From Candidatus Roseilinea sp. (lineage in GTDB: Bacteria > Chloroflexota > Anaerolineae > J036 > Brachytrichaceae): DNA of 64,000 nt. Every line of letters begins with the position of its first letter. Position 1 is the stretch's first letter. Below the pieces are notes generated by a model. It was given only the letters and a program-made list of their open reading frames with translations, did no database searches and was not told the DNA's origin. Positions 23,113-33,253 of the stretch are shown here, in pieces. The position numbers were made by a program, and so were the translations under genes. The DNA is taken from the NCBI GenBank assembly GCA_026003755.1, contig BPHV01000004.1, forward strand, positions 310,001 through 374,000. Reading direction: 5' to 3'.

Positions 23113-24116
23113 CAACGCACGCTACGCCGATCATCGAGCTCGCTCGCGTCTCGCGCATCTTCGAGCAGCACCGCAAGCAGGTGAAAGCCGTGGACGATGT
23201 GTCGCTGGCCGTCCAGGAGGGCGAAGTGGTGTGCTTGGTGGGCGAGAGCGGCTGCGGCAAAACCACCACGGGCAAGATGATCGCCGGGCTGATTCATCCT
23301 TCGGGCGGTGAAGTGCGCTATGCCGGCAAGAACATCTGGGCGATGAGCAAAGACGAATTCCGCCGCTATCGCTTGGCCGTGCAACTCATTCATCAGGACC
23401 CCTACGCGTCGCTCAATCCGGCGCACACGGTGTACGGCATCATGAGCGCGCCGCTGTTGCAGCACGGCATCGTCGCCAATCACAAGCAGGCGCGCGAGCG
23501 CGTGCGCGATCTGCTGCGCACGGTGGACATGACGCCGCCGGATGACTTTCTCGACAAGTATCCGCACCAGCTCAGCGGCGGCCAGCGCCAGCGCGTGTCG
23601 GTAGCGCGCGCGCTTACCGTGTCGCCCAAGGTCATCGTCGCCGACGAGGCCGTCTCGATGGTGGACGTCTCGATCCGCGTCAGCCTGCTCAACATGTTGA
23701 CGCGCTTGAAGCGCGACCTGGGCGTGACGTTCATCTTCATCACCCACGACCTCGCCGTAGCCAAACACTTCGCTTGGGAAGGCCGAATCGCGGTGATGTA
23801 TCTGGGCCGGATGATCGAGATCGGCCGCACGCCGCAGATCATCAACCACCCACAACATCCTTACACCCGCGCCCTGCTCTCGGCCATCCCCGAGGCCGAC
23901 CCGCGCATCACGCGCACGAAAGAGCGGCTGCAACTGCGCAGCCTAGACATCCCCAGCTTACTCAACCTTCCTAGCGGGTGTTCCTTTCATCCGCGCTGCC
24001 CGCTGTTCGAGGAAGGTCTGTGCGAGGTGAGCGTCCCGCCGCTGGCGGACATGGGCGAAGGCACGCGCGTCGCCTGCCACGTCGTCGCCCGCGAGCGGGC
24101 AAAGGAGGCGGCATGA
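23109..24116 (+). CDS. ABC transporter ATPase, DppF/OppF type
   Basis: Second ATP-binding subunit, 335 residues. Walker A (GESGCGKTTTGK), Q-loop region (QLIHQDPYASLNP), signature (LSGGQRQRVSVARAL), a Walker B that reads VIVADEAVSMVDVS with Ala-Val in place of the usual Pro-Thr/Val, the switch histidine in FIFITHDLAVAKH and the peptide-transporter C-terminal motif GCSFHPRCPLFEEGLC. It starts within the stop of the previous gene and ends overlapping the small membrane protein gene, so the operon is strongly coupled. Confidence 0.9.
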   Translation: MTTHATPIIELARVSRIFEQHRKQVKAVDDVSLAVQEGEVVCLVGESGCGKTTTGKMIAGLIHPSGGEVRYAGKNIWAMSKDEFRRYRLAVQLIHQDPYASLNPAHTVYGIMSAPLLQHGIVANHKQARERVRDLLRTVDMTPPDDFLDKYPHQLSGGQRQRVSVARALTVSPKVIVADEAVSMVDVSIRVSLLNMLTRLKRDLGVTFIFITHDLAVAKHFAWEGRIAVMYLGRMIEIGRTPQIINHPQHPYTRALLSAIPEADPRITRTKERLQLRSLDIPSLLNLPSGCSFHPRCPLFEEGLCEVSVPPLADMGEGTRVACHVVARERAKEAA

Positions 24117-24295
24117 GCGAAGGGATGACCCGCACGGCGCTCTCTCTCGCGCTGTTCATCGTGATCGCGTCCGCTGCGGTGCTGATCGGCCAGGCGCCCG
24201 GTACGGCGGAGTTCGTCGTATCGGTCATGAGCCTTGCGGTCGGGCTGATCTTCGCCGCTCTCGTGGTGCTCATCGCCCGGCGGGGCATGAAGTGA
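24113..24295 (+). CDS. Small membrane protein inside the ABC operon
   Basis: A 60-residue protein with two predicted membrane helices (about residues 8-25, ALSLALFIVIASAAVLIG, and 32-54, VVSVMSLAVGLIFAALVVLI) and a short basic tail (ARRGMK). The ATG overlaps the stop of the ATPase gene (ATGA), and AAAGGAGG sits just before it, so translation is well supported. I do not recognise a family. Position between the ATPase and the binding protein suggests a part or modulator of the transporter, which is inference. Confidence 0.7.
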   Translation: MSEGMTRTALSLALFIVIASAAVLIGQAPGTAEFVVSVMSLAVGLIFAALVVLIARRGMK

Positions 24296-24398
24296 CGACA
24301 AGGAGGTGATGCATCGAGTCAAGTTCGCTTATCCGAATCCTACCCATAGCACCGTCTAGCCGATGAATCGCAAGTTTGAATCAGGAGGAAGAGTAACC

Positions 24399-26246
24399 AT
24401 GTCCGACAAGAAGATCGTCAACCGAAGGCAGTTTCTGAAAGCCGCTGCACTGACCGGCGCCGGCGCGTTGCTGGCCGCGTGCGCGCCGCCGGCTGCGCCT
24501 GTAGCGCCCGCCCAGCCCGCCGCGCCTGCTGAACAAGCGCCGGCCGCCGAGGCGACCAAGGCGCCCGAGGCCGCGCCGAAGATGGAGAAGACCGGCGAAT
24601 TCCACGGCGCGTTCCCGTATCAAGTGCCGCCCACCGGCCACTGGAACTCATTCGTGCCGGACGGTATCCCCAACGGTATCGCCATCTATCACGACCTGCT
24701 CGAAATGCCGCTGGCGCGCTACAAGTGGGCCGAGGGCGACTATGTGCCGCTCATGGCGACGGCGTGGCAGTTCGATGGCGACAACTTCGTGGTTACCCTG
24801 CGCGAAGGCGCGAAGTGGAGCGACGGTAATCCCTTCACCGCGAAGGACGTGGTGGCCACCTTCAACATCGGCCGCCTGTTCAACTTCACGCTGTTCAACT
24901 ACGTGGACGACGTGCGCGCCAAGGATGACCTGACGGTCGAGTTCCACATGAACAAGCCCAGCACCCTGGTGCGCCGGTTGGCGCTGGTGACGCCCATCCG
25001 CTCTGCGGCGACCTACGGCGCCATCGCCGACAAGGTGGCGGCACTGGTGAAGGAGGGCAAGACCAAGGACAGCGACGAGTGGAAGGCGCTGCTGAAGGAA
25101 GCCACCGAGTTCCGCCCGGAGAAGCTCATCGTCTCCGGTCCCTACAACATTGATCCGGCTAGCATCACCGATGCCTCGCTCACCATGAACCTGAACCCCT
25201 CCTCGTGGGCAGCGGAGAAGGTGAACTTCGCCAAGATCGTGCTCTACAACGGCGAGACGCCTGTGGTGACGCCGCTGGTGCTCTCCGGCGACATTGACTA
25301 CGCCACGCACGGCTTCCCGCCGGCTACGGAGAAGGAGTTCGTCAGCCAGGGTATCCGCATCATCCGCGCGCCGACTTACAGCGGCCCGGCCATCTACTTC
25401 AACCACGATGTTTACCCGCTCGGTTTGAAGGAAGTGCGACAGGCGATGGCCTACTCGGTCAAGCGCGATGAGAACGGCAAAGTGTCGCTGGGCGATTCCG
25501 GCGTGCCGCACAAGTACATGGTGGGCATCAGCGACAACTTGATCCCGAACTGGATCGAGGCCGACGCGCTGGCCCAGATGAACACCTACGACTACAACCC
25601 GCAGAAGGCCGAGGAGCTGCTGACCGGCCTCGGCTTCAAGAAGGGCGACGACGGCGTGTGGGTGGACGACAAGGGCAAGAAACTCGAATTCGAGCTGACC
25701 GTGCCCGCCGAGTTTGCCGACTGGTCGGCCGCCGCCGAGAACCTGGCTAACCAGTTGAACCAGGCCGGCTTCAAGATCACCGTGCGTGGCGTGCAGTTCC
25801 AGCAGCACGCCAAGGACATCCCGGCCGGCGATTTCGTCATGGCCATCCGTGGATGGGGCGCCGGCAATCCGCACCCCAGCTTCTCGTGGATCACGCCGCT
25901 GTTCAACGCGAACTACGTCGCATCCACCACCGGCAAGGGTATGAACTTCCCGATGAAGCAGAAGGTGGGCGACCAGGAAGTGGATTTGGAGCAGTTGATC
26001 GTGAACTCCGCCCTCGGCCTGGACGAGTCGGCTCAGAAAGCGGCCGTCACCGAAGTGGCCAAGGTGTTCAACGAGCTGTTGCCCATCGTCCCGCTCTGGG
26101 AGCGCTACGGCAACAACCCGGTGCTCAACGTGCGCGTCGAAGGCTTCCCGCCCGACGGCGACCCAATCTACAAGAACGCGGTCTACGGCGATAACTTCGT
26201 GGTGATGATGATCCTGGATGGCACGCTGCGGCCCAAGTCGGGCTAG
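24399..26246 (+). CDS. Family 5 solute-binding lipoprotein with Tat signal
   Basis: Extracellular binding protein of the importer, 615 residues. The N-terminus has a Tat-type motif (NRRQFLKAAALTGAGALLAAC) followed by a lipobox cysteine at about residue 28, then a Pro-Ala-rich linker. The SBP_bac_5 core starts near residue 60 and includes WKWSDG-like REGAKWSDGNPFTAKDVVATF. A strong GGAGGA ribosome site precedes ATG 24399; the in-frame ATG at 24363 lacks one. It closes the operon, with two palindromes downstream. The substrate is not evident: family members bind peptides, sugars or opines. Confidence 0.9.
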   Translation: MSDKKIVNRRQFLKAAALTGAGALLAACAPPAAPVAPAQPAAPAEQAPAAEATKAPEAAPKMEKTGEFHGAFPYQVPPTGHWNSFVPDGIPNGIAIYHDLLEMPLARYKWAEGDYVPLMATAWQFDGDNFVVTLREGAKWSDGNPFTAKDVVATFNIGRLFNFTLFNYVDDVRAKDDLTVEFHMNKPSTLVRRLALVTPIRSAATYGAIADKVAALVKEGKTKDSDEWKALLKEATEFRPEKLIVSGPYNIDPASITDASLTMNLNPSSWAAEKVNFAKIVLYNGETPVVTPLVLSGDIDYATHGFPPATEKEFVSQGIRIIRAPTYSGPAIYFNHDVYPLGLKEVRQAMAYSVKRDENGKVSLGDSGVPHKYMVGISDNLIPNWIEADALAQMNTYDYNPQKAEELLTGLGFKKGDDGVWVDDKGKKLEFELTVPAEFADWSAAAENLANQLNQAGFKITVRGVQFQQHAKDIPAGDFVMAIRGWGAGNPHPSFSWITPLFNANYVASTTGKGMNFPMKQKVGDQEVDLEQLIVNSALGLDESAQKAAVTEVAKVFNELLPIVPLWERYGNNPVLNVRVEGFPPDGDPIYKNAVYGDNFVVMMILDGTLRPKSG

Positions 26247-26300
26247 GCTGCGACCGGAACATCCATACCGGGAACTTCGCGTCATAGACCGATAGACCCT

Positions 26301-26380
26301 GCAGAACCCGGGGTTCTTCAAAGAACCTCGGGTTCTGCATGGCGCTCAGAAACCAGGTTCCTCGCAGCAACCTGGTTTCT
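26301..26380 (+). repeat. Two tandem palindromes after the transporter operon
   Basis: Two long hairpins, side by side. At 26301-26338, GCAGAACCC pairs with GGGTTCTGC, with an inner GGTTCTT/AAGAACC stem. At 26348-26380, AGAAACCAGGTT pairs perfectly with AACCTGGTTTCT. The halves resemble each other (AGAACCC...GGGTTCT and AGAAACC...GGTTTCT), so they look like diverged copies of one element. Neither is followed by a T tract, so a REP-like or mobile palindrome is likelier than a plain terminator, though they may also end transcription. Confidence 0.75.
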
Positions 26381-26387
26381 CGTTTCG

Positions 26388-27566
26388 ATGACCTACGACT
26401 TCTCCGCGCTCGACGCGCTGATTGACTCGGCTCTCGATCGCGTCTTTCCCGCCGCACAGGTTCAGGTGCGCCTCGGCGGCGAGATCGTCTACGACATCAG
26501 CACCGGCTTCCTCGATCCAGAGGCACGAGCATGCCCGACCACTGCCGAGACGCGCTTTGACCTGGCCTCGGTCTCCAAACTTTTCACCGTCGTCGCGTTC
26601 ATGACGCTCGTTGAAGCGGGCCGCGTTCAACTCGATCAACCGGTGACCGAAGTGTTGCCCGAATTCTGCGGCCGACGGCCCATCGCGCCCTCCCCTGACC
26701 CACTGCGCCCCGGCAGCTCCGTCGAAATCGCACCGCATACCGAGGGCGAGGTTGACGCCGGCGTGGTCACCTTCCGGCAGCTCCTGTCGCACAGCGCCGG
26801 GTTGCCGGCCTGGTTGCCGCTTTGGAAGATGGCTGCCGAATGGCAGCACACGCTTCCGGCGGCCGAAGTCCGGCGTCGCTTGCGCGAGACGGTCTTCGCA
26901 ACCGCGTTCGCCTATCGGCCCGGCACACGCGTCGTCTACAGTGACATCGGTTTGCTGCTCATCGGCTTTGCCATCGAGCGCCTGGCCGGCGAGACGCTGC
27001 GCGAGACTGTGCGCAACCGCGTCACGGCGCCACTCGGTCTAGATTCCATCACCTACGGTCCGATCCCCTGCGACATGGCTGCGCCGACCGAGCTCTATGC
27101 GCATCAAGGCCGTCGTATGTGCGGCGAAGTGCACGACGAGAATGCCTTTGCCTTCGGCGGGGTCGCCGGGCACGCCGGCTTGTTCGGCACGGCGCACGAT
27201 GTCGCGGCATTCGGCGAAGCGTTGCGCTGCGCGTTGGCCAGCGTGCGCGAGACGGTGCTGCGACAAGAGACGCTGGCCGAAATGGTGCGCCTGCAGGTGC
27301 AGGAAGGCGATGTGCGACGCGGATTGGGGTTTGCGCTGCGGTCGTCCAACCCAGCCGCGATGAGCTATCCGCTGGGCGAGGGAGCCTTCGGTCACCTCGG
27401 CTTCACCGGCACCGCCCTGTGGGTGGACCCATCGCGCGCGCTGGTCTTGGCTTGCCTGACCAACCACATCTACTACGGGCGCGCGGGCGAGGACACGCTC
27501 ACGCCCTTCCGCGCAGCGCTGGCGCGAACGGTCGTCGAATGCATACAATCGGCGCATGGCGACTGA
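26388..27566 (+). CDS. Serine hydrolase of the beta-lactamase/esterase fold
   Basis: Class C beta-lactamase-related protein of 392 residues without a signal peptide. The SxxK motif is in LASVSKLFTVVAF (Ser about 63), the tyrosine motif is YSD in RVVYSDIGLLLIG, and a third motif region is HLGFTG near residue 340 (in place of KTG/HTG). Without an export signal, an esterase or D-peptidase-type role is more likely than antibiotic resistance. It has no ribosome binding site and starts seven bases after the second palindrome. It overlaps the next gene by 11 bases. Confidence 0.8.
   Translation: MTYDFSALDALIDSALDRVFPAAQVQVRLGGEIVYDISTGFLDPEARACPTTAETRFDLASVSKLFTVVAFMTLVEAGRVQLDQPVTEVLPEFCGRRPIAPSPDPLRPGSSVEIAPHTEGEVDAGVVTFRQLLSHSAGLPAWLPLWKMAAEWQHTLPAAEVRRRLRETVFATAFAYRPGTRVVYSDIGLLLIGFAIERLAGETLRETVRNRVTAPLGLDSITYGPIPCDMAAPTELYAHQGRRMCGEVHDENAFAFGGVAGHAGLFGTAHDVAAFGEALRCALASVRETVLRQETLAEMVRLQVQEGDVRRGLGFALRSSNPAAMSYPLGEGAFGHLGFTGTALWVDPSRALVLACLTNHIYYGRAGEDTLTPFRAALARTVVECIQSAHGD
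27544..27549 (+). promoter_or_regulatory. -10-like hexamer just before the PhyH-type gene
   Basis: TACAAT ends six bases before the ATG at 27556, inside the end of the previous gene. It may allow a separate leaderless transcript. Confidence 0.3.
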
Positions 27567-28467
27567 CCCACTCACCCCCGAACAAGTCGAGCAATTTCTC
27601 AGCCGCGGCTTCATCGTGCTACACGATTGCTTCAGCCGCGAAGCTGCCGCGCAACTCACCGACCTAATTTGGCCGCGACTGGGCTACGATCGCGACGACC
27701 GCAGCACATGGAAGCAGTCGCGCGTGCATATGCCGGCCCGCCGGCGATTCGAGATCAAGACCTTCGCGCCCAAAGCTTGGGAGGCGATATGCTTCCTGTG
27801 CGGCGGGGAGGAGCGCATCGCTCAGCCGGCGCGCTGGTCGGATGCCTTCATCGTCAACTTCAACGACGGCGCCGACCGAGAATGGATTCCGCCCTCGCCG
27901 GCGGCCCCCGGCTGGCACAAAGACGGCGATTTCTTCCTGCACTTCCTGGATAGCCCGGAGCAAGCCCTGCTCACCATCGTGTTGTGGAGTGACATCGAAC
28001 CACAGGGAGGCGGCACTTTCCTCGCCTGCGATTCGGTGCCGCACGTCGCGCGCTATTTGGCCGACCATCCCGAGGGCGTGCATCCCTACGCATTTCCCAA
28101 CGCGTCTTTCGTCGCTGCGTGTCATGACTTCGTTGAGGCCACCGGACGCGTGGGCGACGTGTATCTCATGCATCCGTACATGATTCATACGGCATCGTTC
28201 AACCATGCCGACCGAGTACGCATCATCACCAACCCGCCCATCGCGCTGAAGGCGCCGATGTGCTTCAAGCGCGACAACCCGGCCGACTATTCGTTGGTGG
28301 AGCTGGCTGTGCTGCGCGGGCTGGGCATCAGCCCGGAGCAAGGCTACGACTTTCGGCCCACCGCCCCGCGCGAGAAGATCGTGCCGGAACGCGTGCGCAT
28401 CCAACAACAAATGCTGGAGGAGGAGGCGAAGCGGTTAGGGGAATCGGCTTCGGTGCAGAATTTCTGA
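27556..28467 (+). CDS. Phytanoyl-CoA dioxygenase (PhyH) family protein
   Basis: Non-haem Fe(II)/2-oxoglutarate-dependent oxygenase of 303 residues. The iron-binding HxD is in APGWHKDGDFFLHF (about residues 120-125), and the distal histidine is in LMHPYMIHTASFNHADRVRI, where the trailing Arg would bind 2-oxoglutarate. The family hydroxylates varied small molecules, so the substrate is unknown. The start overlaps the hydrolase gene by 11 bases, so the two may be co-expressed. It ends just before a tRNA gene on the other strand. Confidence 0.85.
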   Translation: MATDPLTPEQVEQFLSRGFIVLHDCFSREAAAQLTDLIWPRLGYDRDDRSTWKQSRVHMPARRRFEIKTFAPKAWEAICFLCGGEERIAQPARWSDAFIVNFNDGADREWIPPSPAAPGWHKDGDFFLHFLDSPEQALLTIVLWSDIEPQGGGTFLACDSVPHVARYLADHPEGVHPYAFPNASFVAACHDFVEATGRVGDVYLMHPYMIHTASFNHADRVRIITNPPIALKAPMCFKRDNPADYSLVELAVLRGLGISPEQGYDFRPTAPREKIVPERVRIQQQMLEEEAKRLGESASVQNF

Positions 28468-28494
28468 GCCGATGTGACGCCCAGCTCGAATCAA

Positions 28495-28568
28495 CGCCCG
28501 CGGCAGGACTCGAACCCACAACACGCGCCTTAGGACGGCGCTGTTCTATCCGATTGAACTACGCGGGC
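28495..28568 (-). tRNA. tRNA-Arg (anticodon CCT)
   Basis: On the minus strand, acceptor GCCCGCG pairs with CGCGGGC plus a G discriminator. The anticodon stem GCGCC/GGCGC encloses loop GTCCTAA, giving anticodon CCT, which reads AGG. The T-loop GGTTCGAGTCC is standard. The total is 74 bases and the 3' CCA is not encoded. Confidence 0.93.
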
Positions 28569-28584
28569 TTCTTCAAAGCGCATT

Positions 28585-29366
28585 CTAGCGCATCTCGCGC
28601 GCCAAGCGATCCAGGAATGCCGCCGTCCTGGGCCGGCGTTCTAAGATGGCGCTGATGTAGAGCTGCAGCGCGCGCTCAACGTGCTCGTGCAGGTCGCGCG
28701 AAACATCGAGCGCCTGCACCACCTCGAACGGCTGCGTCTGCAACATGCGCATCAGCGCCAGGCCGCTACGGCTCAGGCGAAACACATCGCGCACCGGCAG
28801 CGCCGCTTCGTCAGAGAGCACGCCGCCTTCCGAGGGGGAGAACGCCACCGGCGCGCCGCGCCCATCGTCGGTCAGCGGCGCGTGCGTGCGCGCACACCGA
28901 AACAGCTCCGGCCGGTACCCCTCCAGCGTGAGCAGGCGCAGCTCGAAGTAGCGCGCTGCAAGACGTCGTGGATCGGGCGCCTCGCACAGCCAGCTCAGCC
29001 CCTCGGCCAATAGGTCGTATAACGGCGCAGCGTCGCTGCCTTCGGGCGCGAACCGGTCGGCCAGCTCGCACAGGTAGTGCGCCAGCGCGCCGCGCTGCAT
29101 CTCTTCGCGCAGCGGGCGATGCGCCTCGATCAGCTCGGCCTGCGTGATCAGGTCGAAGGTGCGTCCCCTTCACCAACAACAGCCGGGTGCGCGTGAACAG
29201 CTCGATGTGGCCGGCCTTGCGCGACGTCGGCTTGCGCGCGCCCTTGGCCAGGACGCGCAACTTGCCGTAATCCGGCGTCAGCAAGCGTGACGAGCCGGTC
29301 GGCTTCGCCGTAGTCGTCGCGGCGCATCACGATCGCCTCGGTCACATAAGCGCGCGACCTGTCCAT
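28585..29366 (-). CDS. recO: DNA repair protein RecO, two frame breaks
   Basis: RecO loads RecA on SSB-coated single strands in the RecFOR pathway. The N-terminal OB-fold reads [20 protein letters not shown] then, after a break near 29288 (one extra G), [20 protein letters not shown], then after a second break near 29157 (one extra G in a G run), [18 protein letters not shown] and the helical C-terminal part. Total length with both bases removed is 260 residues. The usual zinc finger of RecO (four cysteines) is reduced here to RCARTHAPL, with only one cysteine. Start ATG at 29366 is divergent from serA, with 34 bases between the two start codons. Confidence 0.87.
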
Positions 29367-29384
29367 TTGAGCATAGTGTACTCC

Positions 29385-29390
29385 TATAAT
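29385..29390 (+). promoter_or_regulatory. -10 box of serA
   Basis: A perfect TATAAT ends ten bases before the serA ATG, leaving at most a 3-4-base leader and no room for a Shine-Dalgarno site. The promoter overlaps the divergent recO start region. Confidence 0.5.
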
Positions 29391-29400
29391 CCCGCTCGCC

Positions 29401-30990
29401 ATGTTCAACATCCTGATCCCAGACGACCTCTCTGCGGCCGGCCTGGAACTATTGCACAACGACCCCGCCGTGCGGGTGGACGTCGTGAAGAAGATGCCGC
29501 GCGCCGAACTGCTCGAGCGGATCCCCGAATACCACGCGCTGATCGTCCGCAGCGAGACCAAGGTGGATGCTGAGGTGATCGCGCGCGGCAGCAAGCTGCG
29601 CGTGATCGGCCGCGCCGGCATCGGCGTGGATACCATTGACGTGGAAGCGGCTACCCATCGCGGCATCATTGTGATGAACACGCCACAAGCGAACACCACG
29701 GCCACCTGTGAGCACACCCTGGCCATGATGTTGGCGCTTGCCCGCAACATCCCCCAGGCCGACGCCTCACTGCGCCGCGGGGAGTGGACGCGCAGCAAGT
29801 TCATGGGCGTGCAGTTGCAGGGCAAGACGCTGGGCGTGATCGGTCTGGGCCGAATCGGGACGCAGGTCGCCAAGCGCGCCCAGTGTTTCGGCATGGAGGT
29901 CATCGCCTATGACCCCTACGTCAGTGAAGAAGCTGCGCGCGCGAACAAGGTGATCCTGGTCTCGCTCGACGAGCTGCTGGCGCAGAGCGATTTCGTCACG
30001 CTGCACTCCTCGCTCACCCAGGGCAGCCGCGGCTTGCTGGACGCTGCCGCCATCGCCAAGATGAAGCCCGGCGCGCGGGTGATCAACGTCGCCCGCGGTG
30101 CGCTGGTGGACTCGCAGGCGCTCTACGAGGCGCTGGCGAGCGGAAAGCTAGCCGGCGCGGCGCTGGACGTCTTCGAGGAAGAACCCCTGCCTCCCGACTC
30201 GCCGTTGCTCAAGTTGCCGAACATCGTCCTAACGCCGCATCTGGGCGCGAGCACTGTCGAGGCGCAGCGCGACGTCTCGATCCAGATTGCGGAACAAGTG
30301 CTGGATGCCTTGCATGAGCGCGACGTGCGCAATGCAGTGAACTTCCCGCCGATTGATCCTGCCGCTTGGCCGATCATTCGCCCGTACCTGAAGCTGGCGG
30401 AGAAACTGGGCCGGCTGCAGGCCGGGCTGATGGAGGGGCGGCTCGCGCGCATCGAGGTGGAATATCGCGGCGCCGACGTCGCGCCGCATGTCAAACCGCT
30501 GACCGTCGCGCTGCTGCGCGGCCTGCTGGAGCCGATCCTGGGCGGCGAAAAGGTGAACTACGTCAACGCGCCGGTCATCGCCGATGAGCGCGGCATCATC
30601 GTAACCCAGGCGCTGAATCTGACCAGCAGCGACTACACCAACCTGGTCTCCTGCCGCGTCACTACCGACCAAGAAGAGCGCACCATCGCCGGCACGCTGT
30701 TCGACGGCGTCGAACCCCACATCGTGCAGATCGACCAATTCCGCATTGACGCCGTGCCGGAGGGGCTGGTGCTGGTAATCTCCTCGCGCGACGTGCCCGG
30801 CGTGATCGGGCGCGTCGGCACCATCCTCGGCGCGAACTATGTGAACATCGCCGAATACCGGCTGGGCCGCACTAAACCCGGCGACCGCGCTTTGTCCTTC
30901 ATCAACTTGGATAACCCCGTGCCGGACTACGCCCTGAAGGCCTTGCACGACCTCCCAGAGGTGGTCTGGGCGAAGCAGATCACGCTGTGA
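29401..30990 (+). CDS. serA: D-3-phosphoglycerate dehydrogenase
   Basis: First step of serine synthesis: oxidises 3-phosphoglycerate with NAD+. Length 529 residues, the long type with an extra intervening domain. Features: substrate-domain start MFNILIPDDLSAAGLELL, GRAGIGVDTIDVEAA, the NAD-binding GLGRIGTQVAKRAQCFGMEV (about 145-165), catalytic Arg in NVARGALVDSQAL, Glu in FEEEPLP and His in LTPHLGASTVEAQ, and a C-terminal ACT domain (about 455-529, VISSRDVPGVIGRVGTIL) that typically binds serine for feedback control. It is likely a monocistronic unit. A GC-rich hairpin follows the stop. Confidence 0.95.
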   Translation: MFNILIPDDLSAAGLELLHNDPAVRVDVVKKMPRAELLERIPEYHALIVRSETKVDAEVIARGSKLRVIGRAGIGVDTIDVEAATHRGIIVMNTPQANTTATCEHTLAMMLALARNIPQADASLRRGEWTRSKFMGVQLQGKTLGVIGLGRIGTQVAKRAQCFGMEVIAYDPYVSEEAARANKVILVSLDELLAQSDFVTLHSSLTQGSRGLLDAAAIAKMKPGARVINVARGALVDSQALYEALASGKLAGAALDVFEEEPLPPDSPLLKLPNIVLTPHLGASTVEAQRDVSIQIAEQVLDALHERDVRNAVNFPPIDPAAWPIIRPYLKLAEKLGRLQAGLMEGRLARIEVEYRGADVAPHVKPLTVALLRGLLEPILGGEKVNYVNAPVIADERGIIVTQALNLTSSDYTNLVSCRVTTDQEERTIAGTLFDGVEPHIVQIDQFRIDAVPEGLVLVISSRDVPGVIGRVGTILGANYVNIAEYRLGRTKPGDRALSFINLDNPVPDYALKALHDLPEVVWAKQITL

Positions 30991-31000
30991 GCGGCTGCGA

Positions 31001-31020
31001 GGCGCGCGCGGCTGCGCGCC
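31001..31020 (+). terminator. Possible hairpin terminator after serA
   Basis: GGCGCGC pairs with GCGCGCC around a six-base loop, eleven bases after the serA stop. No T tract follows, so it is a weak candidate. Confidence 0.3.
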
Positions 31021-31119
31021 TTGGCCAGCAGCAGTCGGCGCGCGTTTCGCTCAGCCTATTCTTCAAAACGCGAGCGAGAATGGCCATCAGAAATTGAAAG
31101 CGAGAGGGTTGGTAACACA

Positions 31120-32730
<1,611 letters not shown>

Positions 32731-32881
32731 AAAGCCATGCGAGGCGCTTAGGCAAGAGGGATTCCAAGGTCAACACGGGGACCCCAGGCGGGCAGAGGGA
32801 TTTCAGGGTGGGCGAAGGCAATGCCCTTCGCTCCACCCATCCGGTAATCTGCCATACTTAGCCCCATCTCCCCTCGCGTCG

Positions 32882-33253
32882 GTGAAATTCCAGGACGTGT
32901 ATCGCGTGGTGAAGCTCATCCCCAAAGGCATGGTGATGAGCTACAGCGGCGTGGCCCGCCAGTGCGGCAGCCCGCGCTCGGCGCGCTATGTTGGCTTTGC
33001 GTTGCACGCCCTGCCGGCCCACACGCGCGTGCCATGGTGGCGCGTGATCAACGCGCAGGGCCGCATCTCCAACCAATATGCGCCAGATGAGCAGCGACGC
33101 CGCTTAGAGGCCGAAGGCGTCGTAGTCAACGACCAGATGCGCGTGGACCTGCGCCTGTTCGACGCCGAGTCCATCGTTCACCGAAAGCTGAGTCGTGCCC
33201 GCGCGTTGCGCGGCGCAACGGCCAATTCAGGCGGCGGGTCAGATGTCGCCTAA
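32882..33253 (+). CDS. Alkyltransferase-like (ATL) DNA repair protein
   Basis: MGMT-fold DNA-binding protein of 123 residues. The active site loop, PCHRV in true O6-alkylguanine methyltransferases, reads [13 protein letters not shown] here, so the acceptor cysteine is replaced by tryptophan. ATL proteins bind O6-alkylguanine without repairing it and hand the lesion to nucleotide excision repair. Recognition residues [13 protein letters not shown] are present. The start is a GTG at 32882. The 3' end overlaps the end of rpoD, which is convergent, by about 15 bases. Confidence 0.88.
   Translation: MKFQDVYRVVKLIPKGMVMSYSGVARQCGSPRSARYVGFALHALPAHTRVPWWRVINAQGRISNQYAPDEQRRRLEAEGVVVNDQMRVDLRLFDAESIVHRKLSRARALRGATANSGGGSDVA

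Noticed and set aside
26388-27566. Antibiotic-resistance beta-lactamase
   Set aside because: There is no signal peptide and the motif set fits the wider esterase/peptidase branch.
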